Positions 10,907 to 22,410 of a stretch of 26,962 nucleotides of DNA are shown here, piece by piece. The stretch lies in NCBI GenBank assembly GCA_000969725.1, contig JXSR01S042424.1. One strand, written 5' to 3'. This stretch comes from Ophiothrix spiculata. Its lineage: Eukaryota; Echinodermata; Ophiuroidea; Amphilepidida; Ophiotrichidae. The position numbers and the translations under genes are program-made. The notes under the pieces are model-generated. The model had not been told where the DNA came from. It saw only the letters and a program-made list of their open reading frames with translations, and searched no databases. The stretch's first letter is position 1, and the number at the start of each line of letters is the position of its first letter.

Positions 10907-11213
10907 AACTCTTTCACTCCGGCTCACAGCGGCTCGCAAGCGTGCTCAATTTGCCGGAATTTCTACTTTGACGCAATTTTTCAAATAGCTCTAAAATAAA
11001 AACTACAAGCCCAAATTGGTCCAAAATTCGCCAGTAAGCAGTTGAAACAAAGAGCTATCTAGTGCTATCATTTTTTTAAGCAAAGAGAAAAACCCTGGCA
11101 CGCTACAATTATTGTATGCTATCATCAAGTTAGGCCTCTGTGAGTCATTCAGAGCGGCTATCCGGTGAAATAGGACAGATGGTGAAAATGTTATTCCAGA
11201 GTGAAAGAGTTAA
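10907..11213. mobile_element. TIR element, possible piggyBac-type MITE
   Basis: The left end, 'aactctttcactccgg' (10907-10922), matches the reverse complement of the right end, 'ccagagtgaaagagtt' (11196-11211), with one mismatch. The right end carries TTAA, the duplication used by piggyBac elements; the left equivalent reads GCAA, so the assignment is tentative. The insert is less AT-rich than its surroundings. It is about 0.3 kb and non-coding. It is not seen between the corresponding blocks of copy 2. Confidence 0.6.
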
Positions 11214-11775
11214 GGTAACAGGCTATACTGAATTTATCTTGCTCATAATTGAGATATGTACATAATTTTCCCAATATATAAAGTTTCAAATAGTTGACCT
11301 AGAATTATCTCCCAAGGCAATGCAATACAAGGAATTTACACTCAACCTTTTCAGTAGATTTGTAAGTCTGATTGTGTAAGTGGAAAGCATGAATAGCCAT
11401 TGTCATTTATATGCATGAAGAAAATGCTAAGAGTTACATATCATCACACAAATAAACTAATTGCATTTTTAACATTTTGATGAAATTTAGATTTGTTGAA
11501 TAAATCCGCTCTTTAGATCAAGGAATACCTACTGTGAAAATATATATGTGATCTTAATTAATAGAATGCATATTAATGTATTTTAGTGGTTATGTATTAC
11601 TTCTACAGACATATAAACACAGCCATTATATTTGCTTTGTAGCATTAAGTTATTCTTCAAAAAAGGGCAACAAACTAAAAATATACATGTAGACTGTTTT
11701 TCTTAATTTTCTTAAAACTAGAAAGTGAGATAGGAAAAAAGTTATAAGAGTGACAATATTCATTGTTTCCTGCAA

Positions 11776-11933
11776 TACAATAAACACTTTTTTTTTTTTT
11801 TTTGAGAAAGGCTTTTACGACGGGAATTCATAACAATTGGTAGATTTTAACAGGTTCGCCGTCGGACAAGTTTTGAACTGTTTAACTTGTCCGACGGCGA
11901 ACCCGTTGAAATCTACCAATTACAATAAACACT
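11776..11933 (-). mobile_element. Hairpin retrocopy with poly(A) and 13-bp TSD
   Basis: The direct repeat 'tacaataaacact' lies at 11776-11788 and 11921-11933. Between the copies, read on the minus strand, come a 38-base arm, an 11-base spacer, the complementary 38-base arm (36 of 38 paired; plus-strand arms 11835-11872 and 11884-11921), an unpaired tail of about 30 bases, and a run of 17 A (plus-strand T run 11788-11804). A long target duplication plus terminal poly(A) is the hallmark of LINE-type target-primed insertion. The retroposed RNA was therefore either a hairpin, or the cDNA snapped back on itself. The source transcript is not recognised. Confidence 0.75.
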
Positions 11934-12060
11934 GCTGGGATGTTTTAGATATCTGTACAAGTTTGTTATAGATCAGGTTGATACTGTTTTTAAATCATAA
12001 TGAATAGATGGCAATAGAATTCACTCTTTGAATTTACACATTTTTGTGATTTTGATCATT

Positions 12061-13189
12061 AACATTATTCCTTTTCAAAATATTTTTGACCACTTTTTAA
12101 AACCCCACCTTTTTTTTAATAAACATCATGTAATTGCTGTTTATTTACTTATGAGAGGTGTGCCAACAAATGAGTAAACAATTTGCAAATTTCAAAATCA
12201 ATTAATACATACTTTAATTTCTAATATTCTCAGATTAAAATACATGTAATATATCACATGTTCTTACTTTGTTTTCAATTAAGAAAACAAATATGTGGTA
12301 GTCCACATCAGTAAATCGAGTTTAAAATTGTTAGATCATAATAGTGAAAATGTGATTCATTAGTCATGAATAATAACACTTTCTGGCATAATTTACAGTA
12401 TAGAAAGAAGAGCATGCATGATGTGTTTTACACCAAAAAACTCAAAATGATCTGACCACAAAAAAGCTATTTCTTCAAAATCTTTGCTTGCAACTTTTCT
12501 CTCATTTTTGGAGCACCCTTCATATCGGCATTCAGCACTGTTGTCACTATGAACAATTTACTGACATTAACTTACAAGCTATTTGACTAAAACATATTTT
12601 TGCGGTATATAAAAACAAATCATACTGAGATGGCAAAGAAAATCCAAGTTGGTACTTGTGACGCCCATCCAAAACCAGCAATAAATGCAGCCTCTTGTCA
12701 TTTTCACTTCATTAAATATTTGAAAAGACCATAATATAAGGATTAAAATCTCACCTTAATGACCCTGGACAAAATCGAGTACAACAATAGTACAACATTC
12801 CTAAGGTGCACATTTGGAACACAATTATAGTACAGTTTTAGTACAAATATAGTACAGATTTCCAAAAGTCAAGTTATGGTCTGTTAAAGGTTGCCAGGGA
12901 GTTAAATGTATAAATGAGATAAACATGTTCAAAGATCAGGAAGCGCTATATTTTCTGTTGATTTTCCTCAAAATATACATGTACAGATATCTTTTCCAAA
13001 TCATTTTTGTAATGAAACTTTACTGGTGTTTTGAAGTAAGCATAAGGATTCTGAATCTGTTTAAAAAAAAAAAAAATTGGCAAATTACCACCTTGACACA
13101 TATTTTCACTGATGGCACAAACTGAAGTTTGTTGCATTTATGGCTCATTTGAAAGGGACAGGCACATTTTATAAGAAATGTTCAACAGT
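12061..13189. other. Anonymous AT-rich DNA, no gene seen
   Basis: Contains a small cluster of 'tagtaca' repeats (about 12787-12856) and a 14-base-class A run near 13062-13075. Overlapping short frames on both strands near 12925-13137 have no recognisable features. The part around 13090 may be the left fringe of duplication copy 2. Confidence 0.55.
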
Positions 13190-14616
13190 TTTTGTATAAG
13201 ATACAAAGAATTGTTCTTTCAGCATACATTGAAAATGTCGTACTTTACAATTTACCAGAGTTTCTTCTTGTAGGCACAAATTGTCTCAATACCTGTGTAT
13301 GCACAGAAATCAGTTATCACTCCACAAGGTGTATCATTTGATTAGGAGGTAAAAAGCAAAAGCAGTTGGTAAAAGTAATACTAAAATGAGGCACAATTAT
13401 TGTTCCCTATGAGAGCAGCTTTTAAACATTTATTCATTGTATGGGAGTGAAGTTTTTAAGAAACATTCATTTTGTTCTTCTTTTGTTATCATACATTGTT
13501 TTTACCAGCAATGTTATTAATCAAACATAAAGATATTTTTTCAAGGTCAAAATCCAAGTGATGTCTTGTAGAGTTAAATTTTATAGCTGCAAACTGTACA
13601 CCTTATATGACCTTCAGTATAAATATGCATGGGAATAAATGTGTTATTTACTAAATAATCAAGAAGTCACAAAATTGCCCTTTTAATAGTGTGTTGAGAT
13701 GATATTTGATAACATTTTGTCAAATAAATTCCCAGGTAAATTCCCATTGCCTAGCAACTATTTAGCTTTAAATCTTAGTGTCAAGGTTTGCTCCCTCAGG
13801 AATCATGCGCTTTGAGAGTCTGTGTGTTAGGTACATTTTAGATGTAATTTTGTAAATGTAAGATGTCAGCACCCCTGTGTTTTGGCAGGTCTTTCACTTC
13901 ATTTATTGTATAACTTTACTTTTATCATTGTCAGAATGAGGCCCAGACAATACGATTCTAATATTTTTTATATAATAATGATTATCAGGAGGGATCATGT
14001 GTTCTTAAAAAGCAATGGAAAAGTTAAACATCCTCACACTGCATCTCGATAAGCATTTCAAGATGGTAGAAATAATGAAAATGTGCATTTCGAAGTGGAA
14101 AATTCAGCTCATATGATGCAATGTATTTCTCACATATCAGTTGTGGAGGAGCTTGGCAGTGCATCACTACATATTATATCTTGTCTGTCAGGTATATTAT
14201 GATAATTAAAAGCTTAGAATTAGTCCACAACAACAATAAGAACAATAATTGTATGATGGAGATCAAAAAAGAACTCAAATGATTTAAGATCTGTAAATAC
14301 TATTTTACATCATATAATGTAATCTCATGTTTCATACGCAAGTCAATGAGAAGTGCATTGAGGGAAAAGTATTAGTCCACTCCTCAGGTTACATTGTTGA
14401 GAAAGATAAATGCTACCCTCTTAAGTTGACAATTTAAAATTTGCTTTATCAGCAAATCTGTTGGAAAGTTTAATTTCTTATTGTTCTGTAATTCAAAAGA
14501 AAGATTTTATAAAAATGTAGAGTAGATATTGAAATTTTGTTCATTCATCTTACTCATTTCAATATTGGTGGAAATAAGTGAGAGTTTATACATAATGATA
14601 GATTTTTTTGTATTAA

Positions 14617-15157
14617 CACTTTAGTGGTCAAGGTCCTCCACATTAGTGGTCAAGGGAGGGTCTATATGGACCCAACACCGAAAAAGCGCTTTTGCGAAGG
14701 GAATTTTACGATGAAACTCTGGTAACAGTTAAAGTAATTCAAAAGAACTAAAACAAAGAAAAAAAATTAAAAATCAGACAAAACGTTTCAAAATGGCGGC
14801 CAAAACAAAATTTTCTGTGTCGCGTCAAAATTTTCCCACCAAAAATTCACTTCCCAGTGGAATTTTTCAATAAAATTTAAGTACAAATACATTCCTGAAA
14901 TAAAATTTGAAAAAGTTGTTCGGTTACAATTTTATGGGCAAAACAAATTTGAAGAGCACCCTCGAAAATGCTCATTTATGCTAATTAGGATGGGAATGGG
15001 TGGCTCAATTTGAATTTTTTTTGCCACCAAGTGAAGGGTATGGTAAAGTTGGACAAATACATAGAAGGGGATGAAAAATGTCTTCGTGTTTTTGCACTAA
15101 TGCGCAAAAACCAAATGTTGGGTCATATGGACCCCCCCCCCCTTGACCACTTAAGTG
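14617..15157. mobile_element. TIR element with CACTTWAGTGGTCAAGG ends
   Basis: The left end reads 'cactttagtggtcaagg' from 14617. The right end, on the minus strand, reads 'cacttaagtggtcaagg' ending at 15157. Inside, 'tctatatggacccaaca' near 14661-14677 is mirrored by 'tgttgggtcatatggacc' near 15116-15133, so the inverted repeats reach about 60 bp with a gap. The left end has an internal duplication of 'ttagtggtcaagg'. The right end holds a run of 11 C. It is flanked by TTAA on the left and ATAA on the right, so a TTAA target is possible but not shown. No transposase. Confidence 0.7.
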
Positions 15158-15167
15158 ATAAGGCTTT

Positions 15168-15432
15168 GCATTCGCTCGCCCGAGTGACATTTGCTCACAC
15201 TATCGAGAAAACTTTGCTCAAACGGGAAGGGAGATTCGCTACACTTCAGATTGAGTGGAAGCGAAAAATTGCTCCGAGTATTTCTGGGTTTGTCTATTTA
15301 ATCATCACAGCACTGCAACATGCTTAAAAGTGACATTCGATTTTTTAAACGATATTCGCACAATTAGAGCAAAATTCACTCTCCGTTTTAGCGAATAAGT
15401 CAGAGCGAATGTCACTTGAGCGAGCGAATGTC
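15168..15432. mobile_element. TIR element with CATTCGCTCG ends
   Basis: The left end 'cattcgctcgcccgagtgac' followed by 'atttgctca' is mirrored by the right end, which on the minus strand reads 'cattcgctcgctcaagtgac' followed by 'attcgctct'. The 'gcgaat' word recurs inside. The element directly abuts the 14617-15157 element, with about 10 bases between them. The 105-codon plus-strand frame starting at 15010 runs across both elements and ends inside this one, so it is not a gene of either. Target duplication not clear. Confidence 0.7.
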
Positions 15433-16225
15433 TGTGGACACCAATCCTGTTAGCTAGTGGTTTAAACCTAAATGCCATTTTTGGCTAACTTCTTATCTTA
15501 TTATGATCTGATGATTCTGGATAAACTTGAAATGTGTACATCACATAAAGTAGTAAATGTATCATGTGATTGTACTTTTCATTCTTATATATATCTGTAG
15601 GCTTACACACTTAAGTTTATAATATCAGCATTTTTTTTAAAGATGAGCAAATAGGGCCGTATATAAATAAAAAGAAAATGTTTAACTTTGGACTTTATAC
15701 CAGTGGTTATAGGTGATACTATACTTTATTACTCAAGGTAAATGATGATTGATATGAGTATCAAAGGATTGTTAGCTATGGGTCGATTTAATTTGATCAT
15801 AGATTCATTCATATCATGACATTTAAGATTAAAACATACATAAAATGATATACAAAACCTAAATCTTAATATACATGTCAAATACAGGAATGAGTATTTT
15901 GCTTGATTCGTTTGCTTGACTTGATGTTTCTGTATAAACTTGAAATGTGTGTGTTGGGTGGGGTGTTGTCATGCAGGTCATGTGCATGTGTGTAGGTTCA
16001 ATAACCACAATATTCTAACGATATCAATATCAATGTTATGGCTCATTCCAGTGAAAACTAAACCTTTTTTGATTTCAAGCAAAAAATCAGCTTTTTTATT
16101 CCGCGATATGAGCAGTTTTTTCAGTCATACGTTAGTTACTCTGTACGTGAGAAGTTATTTCCCAAACAGAAATTGTGAAGTTTTTCTATCCATGCATGAA
16201 TGAGCATAAATTTTAACTAAAAAAT

Positions 16226-16650
16226 GTCACAAACGTTACCAAAAAGTTACACCAAAATGTCACAAACGTTACCAAATGTTACCAAACAAAACAATTTATT
16301 TAAAGAAATCCTGACGACAGAATTTCCTAAAACTTCATGAAATTATTTACAAATATTTCACCCATCATCTGTAGAAAGCGCAATACAAAATTCGCTAACA
16401 TGTCAGAGAAATTTAACTTTTAAGTAATTTAGAGCAAAAATCCATTTCCGTGCGAGGTCACAAACGTTACCGAACGTTACATGGACTTTATTCAGGATTT
16501 TAACGATTTATTTTATTTTCAAACACCTACATATATTGGTCCCACCAGTGGGCACTATTATCAACAATAAACTTGTGGAAAGAATGTCTATGCTAGGAGC
16601 TAAAGCCATTTAAAAGTGAAATTTTCCACTTTTTCGGTCACAAACGTTAC
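16226..16650 (+). repeat. Four dispersed copies of GTCACAAACGTTAC
   Basis: The exact 14-mer 'gtcacaaacgttac' occurs at 16226, 16259, 16457 and 16637. Partial echoes, 'gttac' with changing left halves, lie between them (for example 'aaatgttacc' and 'gaacgttacatgg'). Spacings of 33, 198 and 180 bp are irregular, so this is not a simple tandem array. No counterpart was seen in copy 1, which suggests a separate inserted or expanded sequence. Function unknown. Confidence 0.65.
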
Positions 16651-17596
16651 TTTGGAATCACCCTTATTGATTAACAAGTATAAGGAGAGATATAAACAAC
16701 TTAAAAGTCTAACCATATATCTAAGTATAACCTTAAATATTGACATTTTTGGATTAATGATAAACGTTAATGATAACCAAATAGATAGAAATAACTTGAA
16801 ATAGATTCATTAGGATTGTCTTAAAAGTCACTAAATAAACTAAATTTTACTTGGATTTGCATATCAGAAAATTTTATTTAGTGAGGTGAAAATACATTTT
16901 CTAACTAGATTGTATTTAACTGAATCCGAAATGATAGTAAAAAGAATGTATAGAAATATATATTATACATTTTGAATGTTATTTTACCTCTATTTACATA
17001 CCAAATATAAACATTTATCAGAATATGTGTTGCTATAGTTGGGAACACATTTTTTGACTATATCTTGAGTTTCTGAGTTGTTGATTATTGGTGAATAATC
17101 ATTATTAGAGAAAACATGTATTAGAAAACAGTGCTGTTTGGCCCATGAGAGTATTATATAATCCTTCTGTTCCACTCTTTCTCAAGTATCAGCTTACAAC
17201 TATGCAATTCAAATTGTAGCATCTAACATGATAACATACTGGGGACAGGGTGTTCACATTGACATAGTATGTAACTGTCCTTTAGAGTGCTTTTTCACAG
17301 ATTTTAGTAAGAGACCTGTAGATTTCCATTTCAGAAAAAGGTGCCAAATTTAAGTAAATACAGTGTAAGGTGGGAATTGTCTTTGCAAACATCTAATTTT
17401 AGTAAAACTTGATAATGTACCATCAGAATCTGGAATATTGATAAGTAGAAGATTGTGATAAAAATCAGAATTGTAAATGCCAAATTGTCATAGTGTAGCA
17501 TTTTATTAGAGTATTTTATACACCCCTCCCTTGTCCCTGAGATAGCAAGCATAATTCCATGAAAAAGGCAAATCAGACAAAAGTTTGTTTCAGATG

Positions 17597-17840
17597 TTGC
17601 CAGTACTTCCCAATGGATATTGTTGATCCAAATTAAATTTACTTAACCCAATTACAGATCATTGAAAGGATACGTTTGGAAAACATCAATGGTGCCTTCG
17701 CGAATCTATAACCTATTGTGAAAATTGTGTCATCTAAAACTGTTTGGCTGGAGGTGTAAATTAAAGTAGGGTAACACTTATTTCAATTGACAGTTTCATT
17801 TTTGATTATTATGATTGAAAAGTGGGAGAGCATGTGTGTG
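17597..17840 (+). repeat. Best-conserved patch of the duplication (copy 2)
   Basis: Partner of 8048-8290, with about 94% identity by hand count against visibly lower identity on both sides. Non-coding in all frames. Confidence 0.7.
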
Positions 17841-19249
17841 TTAAAGTGATCAACTGATATTTGCTTCAAACATTCAGTTATAATCATGCACAATGGCTAC
17901 AATTATTGGACTTTTATATATTGTGTGTATAATTCGGAAATCAAGATATGTTCATTTTTCATAATTATCTTTTTGAATCAAATTTATTAAACAAGACGTT
18001 TAGTTTTTGGATGCAGCTGTATTTTAAGTTTAAATCGTTCTACATGTAGGAAGAATTAAGATTTTTTAGCTAGTGTCAATTACAAACACAAATAATTGTA
18101 GCAACAAGCATAGGGTTTTTAAAGATTATCACCTAAAATTTTTCCTGAAACCTTGAATTTGGTAACTCCCAAAACAATATTCAGAAAGTTATCTGGTCAT
18201 TTGCATAAAGGTTTGTTAGCCAGTTTATGTGTGACGTGTATATATAAAATGTGTCTATATTATTTCACTATAAAATCTTTGTATTATTTTAACAATATAA
18301 TTTTTTTGTTTGTATAGAATTTGATTTAAGAGTAAGTAGGAAAATATAGTTGACCACTTGTATCTTATGCTGGAGTCATTATAAATTCATTTTATGTAAA
18401 TATGCATGGAAAAATGAGATCAAGTTTGATTTATTATATGATGTTGCTTGTGTCAAAGAGTTTAGTGACAACTTAAGACGTCACCGTACCTGTAAATAGA
18501 AATACATAATTGCCAAGAAAACACATCTTGTTTATTTGACATTTATTAAGTGTGTGGTTTTCATCTCTTATATTTTTATGTCATTTCTGAGTGTACAATG
18601 AGACTGTTATAGTTTGCATTTATGATATTGTTTCAATATTGATTTTCCATATCGCTGTTATTATTGCATTAATCCTATGCAAATGTGGTAATTGTAGTGC
18701 ACTCCTGAGACTTAAATTTAAATCAGTTGTGTTTCTACAGTTTCTGTCCAGGTCAGTCCCTTTATCCATGTCTCATTGGCTGTAATATAAGTAACTAAAA
18801 TGATATTACCATCATTTATATACCTTTTCCAATGGTTGCAAAGCCCTGGTAATTTTACTGTTATATGAGGTAATCATTGGAATTGTTTTCCTTACCTAGT
18901 ATGATGCTCAGGAAAATAAATATCTAGATTTGGGTTTAAAGAAATGGATAAGGCACGCTACACCTTAGAGATACAAAATATTCAACCAGCTGTGTATTTT
19001 TTGTATCAGGAGTAGTGTTTTCTTGATCTGATAATTAATCATTTTAGTTATTTATCACTTAGGTCAATGCCCACTGACCATGTATGTTTTGTTCAAGATT
19101 TCAACTTATGTGTTGATGATATACTGTTTAAATTGCAAAGATGATATCAGTTCCAGATGTCTGTACTTTGACTCAAGGCATTTGGTTCAAAAACTGGAAT
19201 AGAGGAAGAAGGAGAAAAAATTATTAAAACAAGATCAAAGATTTTTTGA

Positions 19250-20190
19250 AATTCGAGCAAAATTTATGATCCAAATCGTTTGAATTATGTTTCGATATTT
19301 GAAAATTTTCTAACTACTGAGGAACACACCCTTCATATATTTGTTCAGTCCACTGTTCAATGCGAGTCTCTGGAGTGTCTTGCCTAGATTTTGATGGGTG
19401 AAAATGCTAGATTAAAGTAACAGATACTAAAATATACGTACCAAATCCTGTCAGGTGTTTCAAAATTCCAACATTTTCTAACTTCCCAGGGAGCACATAC
19501 CCCTCAGACATGCCTTCAGATTTTTGTCTAGCTGTTTAATGCACGTGTCTGAAGTTCTTTGCCTAGATTTTGATGGGGAAAATGCGAACTTGAGGTCTCG
19601 GGTAGCAAAATTTATGCACAAAATCGTGTGAATGAGTTTTCTAAATTTTCCACCTACTGAGTTTTATGGAAACAGTGTTAGCTTGAAGAAACAAAATATA
19701 TGCACCAAATAGAGTGATTTGTGCTTTGAAATCTTAGAATTTTCAAACTCCCAAGGGAGTACATCCATAGGCGGCGGAAGGGCCCTAGGGGTTGGGGAGA
19801 CATGTCCTCCCTAATTTTCATGAGGGGGGAGGACCCCGCAAAAAATAAAGAAGAAAGAAAGAAAAGGAAATTGAAATTTTCCCTTTGTTTTGATTATTTA
19901 AATGTGAAAAATCAAAAAGTTTTGCGCGCTTATCGCAAATTTTCAGATATTAAGTCAATTTTCAGTAAAAATGTGTCATTTTTGTGTAACTTTGCAAGAT
20001 TTTTAAGCAATTTGTAGTTGAAATTAGCCGATTTGACAGATTTTTTCTTCAAAGAATCATAATTTTCCTCCGACCATCTGTGCTAAACAAAAAAATGATT
20101 TAAAAAATTAGCCGCCCCCCTAAAATGTTAACCTTCCGCCACCACTGGGCACATCCACTCAGACACCACTGTTAGCATATGTTGTGGGAT
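19250..20190 (+). repeat. Tandem repeat, ~175-bp units, interrupted by a TE
   Basis: Units begin near 19255, 19428, 19605 and 19691 at 'aaaatttatg..ccaaatc'-like starts. They share 'ttttctaact', 'gagcacatacccctcagaca'-like and 'ttgcctagattttgatggg' segments. Unit 3 is shortened to about 86 bp. Unit 4 is split by the element at 19767-20150 and resumes with 'actcagacaccactgttagc'. It is absent from the corresponding interval of duplication copy 1. Confidence 0.75.
19767..20150. mobile_element. TIR element with GGCGGAAGG ends
   Basis: The left end reads 'ataggcggcggaaggg' and the right end, on the minus strand, 'cccagtggtggcggaagg'. The insert interrupts a tandem-repeat unit and is flanked by 'acatcc' (19761-19766 and 20151-20156), extendable to an imperfect 8-base repeat (g[t/c]acatcc). 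An 8-bp duplication would fit hAT-type insertion (inference). Both ends are G- or C-rich around an AT-rich core. The 71-codon frame starting at 19802 is internal and lacks recognisable features. Confidence 0.75.
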
Positions 20191-20239
20191 AAAGTGTTGA
20201 TTATTCTATTTTGGTTATCAGCAAAAAAAACAACCTTTA

Positions 20240-20400
20240 CCACTCTCCCCATGTCAAAGGCCTGGCAACGCCCCTGACGGGCCCCTCAGACACGACCGTC
20301 TGCGTACGTCAACACAAACTTGGCCGCCCCATTTTCAAAATGCGTAGGGTGCCTCAGCCAGGCTTTAATACAAGGTGTGCCCACTGTAACCACAATGATA
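20240..20400. mobile_element. GC-rich patch with transposon-like terminus
   Basis: This 160-bp patch is much richer in G+C and CpG than its surroundings. On the minus strand it contains 'caggggcgttgccaggcctt', a style of terminus common in non-autonomous DNA elements (general knowledge). Two overlapping short frames cross it with no recognisable domain. Its partner end was not found, so it may be a truncated element. Confidence 0.35.
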
Positions 20401-21165
20401 CACCTACATTTGTTATTGTTTTATCCCATTAAAGAACCCAAGTTAGATTGCCTCAACATTGTTTTGAAACTTTGGTATGAAATTATTTCTCATATTTTTC
20501 TCATTACACCTGTAAAATTTTTAGCTGTTTTGGAAATATCAGAACATATGTGTTTAATTATGTAACCATAAAATTATTTTACACAGTAAAGTTTAGGCAA
20601 TGGTGAAATATAAAATTTCTCATGAAACAAACATGGTTAGACTGATTAAACTGAAATTTTAAATTGATTCCTCTTTAGTGGTAATCTTCCATATAAAAAA
20701 TGGAGACTACATTTTGAAAACTCAGGCCATGTACCTTAATCTCACTATTTTTTATTGTAGGTATTTCCTTTCTTGGATGTTGTTTTTTTATGACCCTGGC
20801 CACTGGTGGCTTTAAAATAGATTTATTATGATAAGACACATGCACACTTTGGAAATTATTCTTTGCAGGTAATGTATAATTTAGTTTAAATATATGTGCA
20901 GGCGGCATATATCAGTTACTGCTTAGAATTGTAATAAAAGAAGCAAGTATCAATTGCAAACCATAATAGCACTGAAAAAGGATTACAAGTTCATCCAGGT
21001 ATCTATCAATTTATTGTAAATTATGCTACTATGGAAACCTAAAGAAAACAGGAAAGATGTTTTGAACGACCTTATCCAAACGCTATTGTTAATACTGATA
21101 TCAACTTTTTCATGGGAGTAAAGGTAAAAAGATACACGTCATCCAGGTCAGATTTGCAATTGTGG

Positions 21166-21600
21166 AGTGCTATGGCAAAACGAGCTGAAAGTCGCGATTT
21201 TCAAAATTGAGTTTATGACGTTTTTAATTCTTTATAATCTCAGCTTTCGAATGATATATAATAGGCTATACTTTCTACAATTTTCATTTAGAGAACAAAA
21301 TACAAGGCAGCCCACTCAAAATCTGGCAGGGAAAAAAAATGTCGCAAAATGTTGCAAATCGATTTTACAGTTACTGATTACTATAGTGTATAAAAGCAAA
21401 TGCGATCAATTACACATGAATAATTGCACTTCCCAGCATAATTGACCTTCAACACAAGAATTATAGGTTAACACTTATGCATTAATGCGTTTTATGTCAA
21501 AAAACGAAATTTGATCTTTTCACCATATTTTTACTTTAGCAGCCATTTATTCAAAATCTTCAATCACGACTTTCCGTTCATTTTGCCAGAGCACCACTCA
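21166..21600. mobile_element. TIR element, family of 2232-2642 (copy B)
   Basis: The left end 'gtgctatggcaaaacgagct' followed by 'gaaagtcgcgatt' pairs with the right end, which on the minus strand reads 'gtgctctggcaaaatgaacg' followed by 'gaaagtcgtgatt'. The body aligns with 2232-2642. Here both TIRs are readable, and this copy defines the family at about 430 bp. The short frame at 21167-21445 starts in the TIR and is not conserved in copy A. Confidence 0.75.
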
Positions 21601-21848
21601 TATTAAAGGTACTAGCCACAGGTGCAGAATAGGGGTCACTTAACTGTCAGAGGGGTCAGCTACCTGGTTTGAGCTTCTTTTTCCCAGCCTGAGTTTCCTG
21701 CAGAAGGGAAAAACTGGCCAATTTAACAAGATTGTCTTGCAAGTCAAACTATGTTCCCCTTGATCCCCTGCATGTTACACTGTATACTCTATAAAACTTG
21801 AAGTATGCAACAAATAATCAGACGTTTACGTTATTATGATTTCAAAAA

Positions 21849-22101
21849 AGTGATGACTCACCCCGAAAAGGGGGACTTTGCGACAGAACACTTTTCGAGA
21901 AACTGATGAAAATAGGAATAATAAAATAAGGAAAATAATAAGAATTTCCAGCAGATTTTCTGTTGTAAAATTTGATTGCCTGGATCAATTTCAACAAGTA
22001 AGGTGTCATTTTAAAGCTTAGAAAATACTCTAACAGATGAAATGATAAAATCAAAATTGATATCATCTGCAAAGTCTCCCCTTTTGGGGTGAGCCATAAA
22101 A
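21849..22101 (+). mobile_element. 250-bp MITE family, copy 3
   Basis: It begins 'gtgatgactcaccccgaaaa' and ends 'ccccttttggggtgagccat', with internal landmarks as in the 4049 copy and the same orientation. The outermost bases at both ends have drifted to A-runs, so TA flanks cannot be judged. The minus-strand frame over it resembles that of the 24-kb copies (see findings). Confidence 0.85.
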
Positions 22102-22234
22102 AATATGGACTAATTTATTTCCTTGTATGATTATATTGGTTTATGTCCATAAATTGGCTGCTTATTGCATACTTCAAGATTTATCGAATATAGCCATGAT
22201 AACAAATTTGAAAATTCATCAGGACTTTAATCTT

Positions 22235-22410
22235 TGAGGAGCACAGGAGGCTCATAATTCATAGGTTGTGAGTTCAAGACCTGCTTATGTCAACGTGTTG
22301 TATCCTCATTGCCTGCCAGAGTATGTTTGTAATTATGTTTGTATGTTTTTTAATTGTTGCACTATGGCACTGTTTAAGCTGCAGTCTACATTAGTTACGT
22401 TGTATTAAAG
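22235..22410 (+). mobile_element. tRNA-derived SINE, probable
   Basis: The head resembles a decayed tRNA. 'gcacaggaggctcataattc' (22241-22260) looks like the A-box to anticodon region, and 'gtgagttcaagacctgc' (22268-22284) fits the pol III B box (GGTTCRANNCC, here GAGTTCAAGACC). No acceptor stem can be completed, so it is not a functional tRNA. The following 120 bp contains 'gtgttgtatcctcattgcc', then T- and A-rich sequence and an A-rich stretch near 22408-22430, consistent with a SINE tail. Confidence 0.5.

Larger units (their letters stand above)
5150..12060 (+). repeat. Large direct duplication, copy 1
   Basis: Blocks here recur in the same order and strand in 13190-23440. The pairs are: 5150-5490 plus 6040-6455 with 13200-13925; 7560-8295 with 17100-17845; 9175-9549 with 18391-18779; 10462-10772 with 20823-21108; 11215-11450 with about 22980-23170; and 11935-12055 with about 23205-23310. 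The offset grows from about 8.0 to 11.7 kb before easing to about 11.25 kb, because the copies hold different insertions. By eye, identity varies from about 75% to about 94%. No exon was found in the conserved blocks. It is either an old tandem duplication or two copies of a very large repeat. Confidence 0.8.

Noticed and set aside
15010..15327. 105-codon plus-strand frame
   Set aside because: It begins in one TIR element and ends in another, and no domain was recognised.
16226..16650. CRISPR-like array
   Set aside because: The repeats are only 14 bp, spacers vary from 19 to over 180 bp, and the DNA is eukaryotic in character.
22241..22284. Possible functional tRNA gene
   Set aside because: Box-like elements are present but no acceptor stem or full cloverleaf can be formed; treated as a SINE head.
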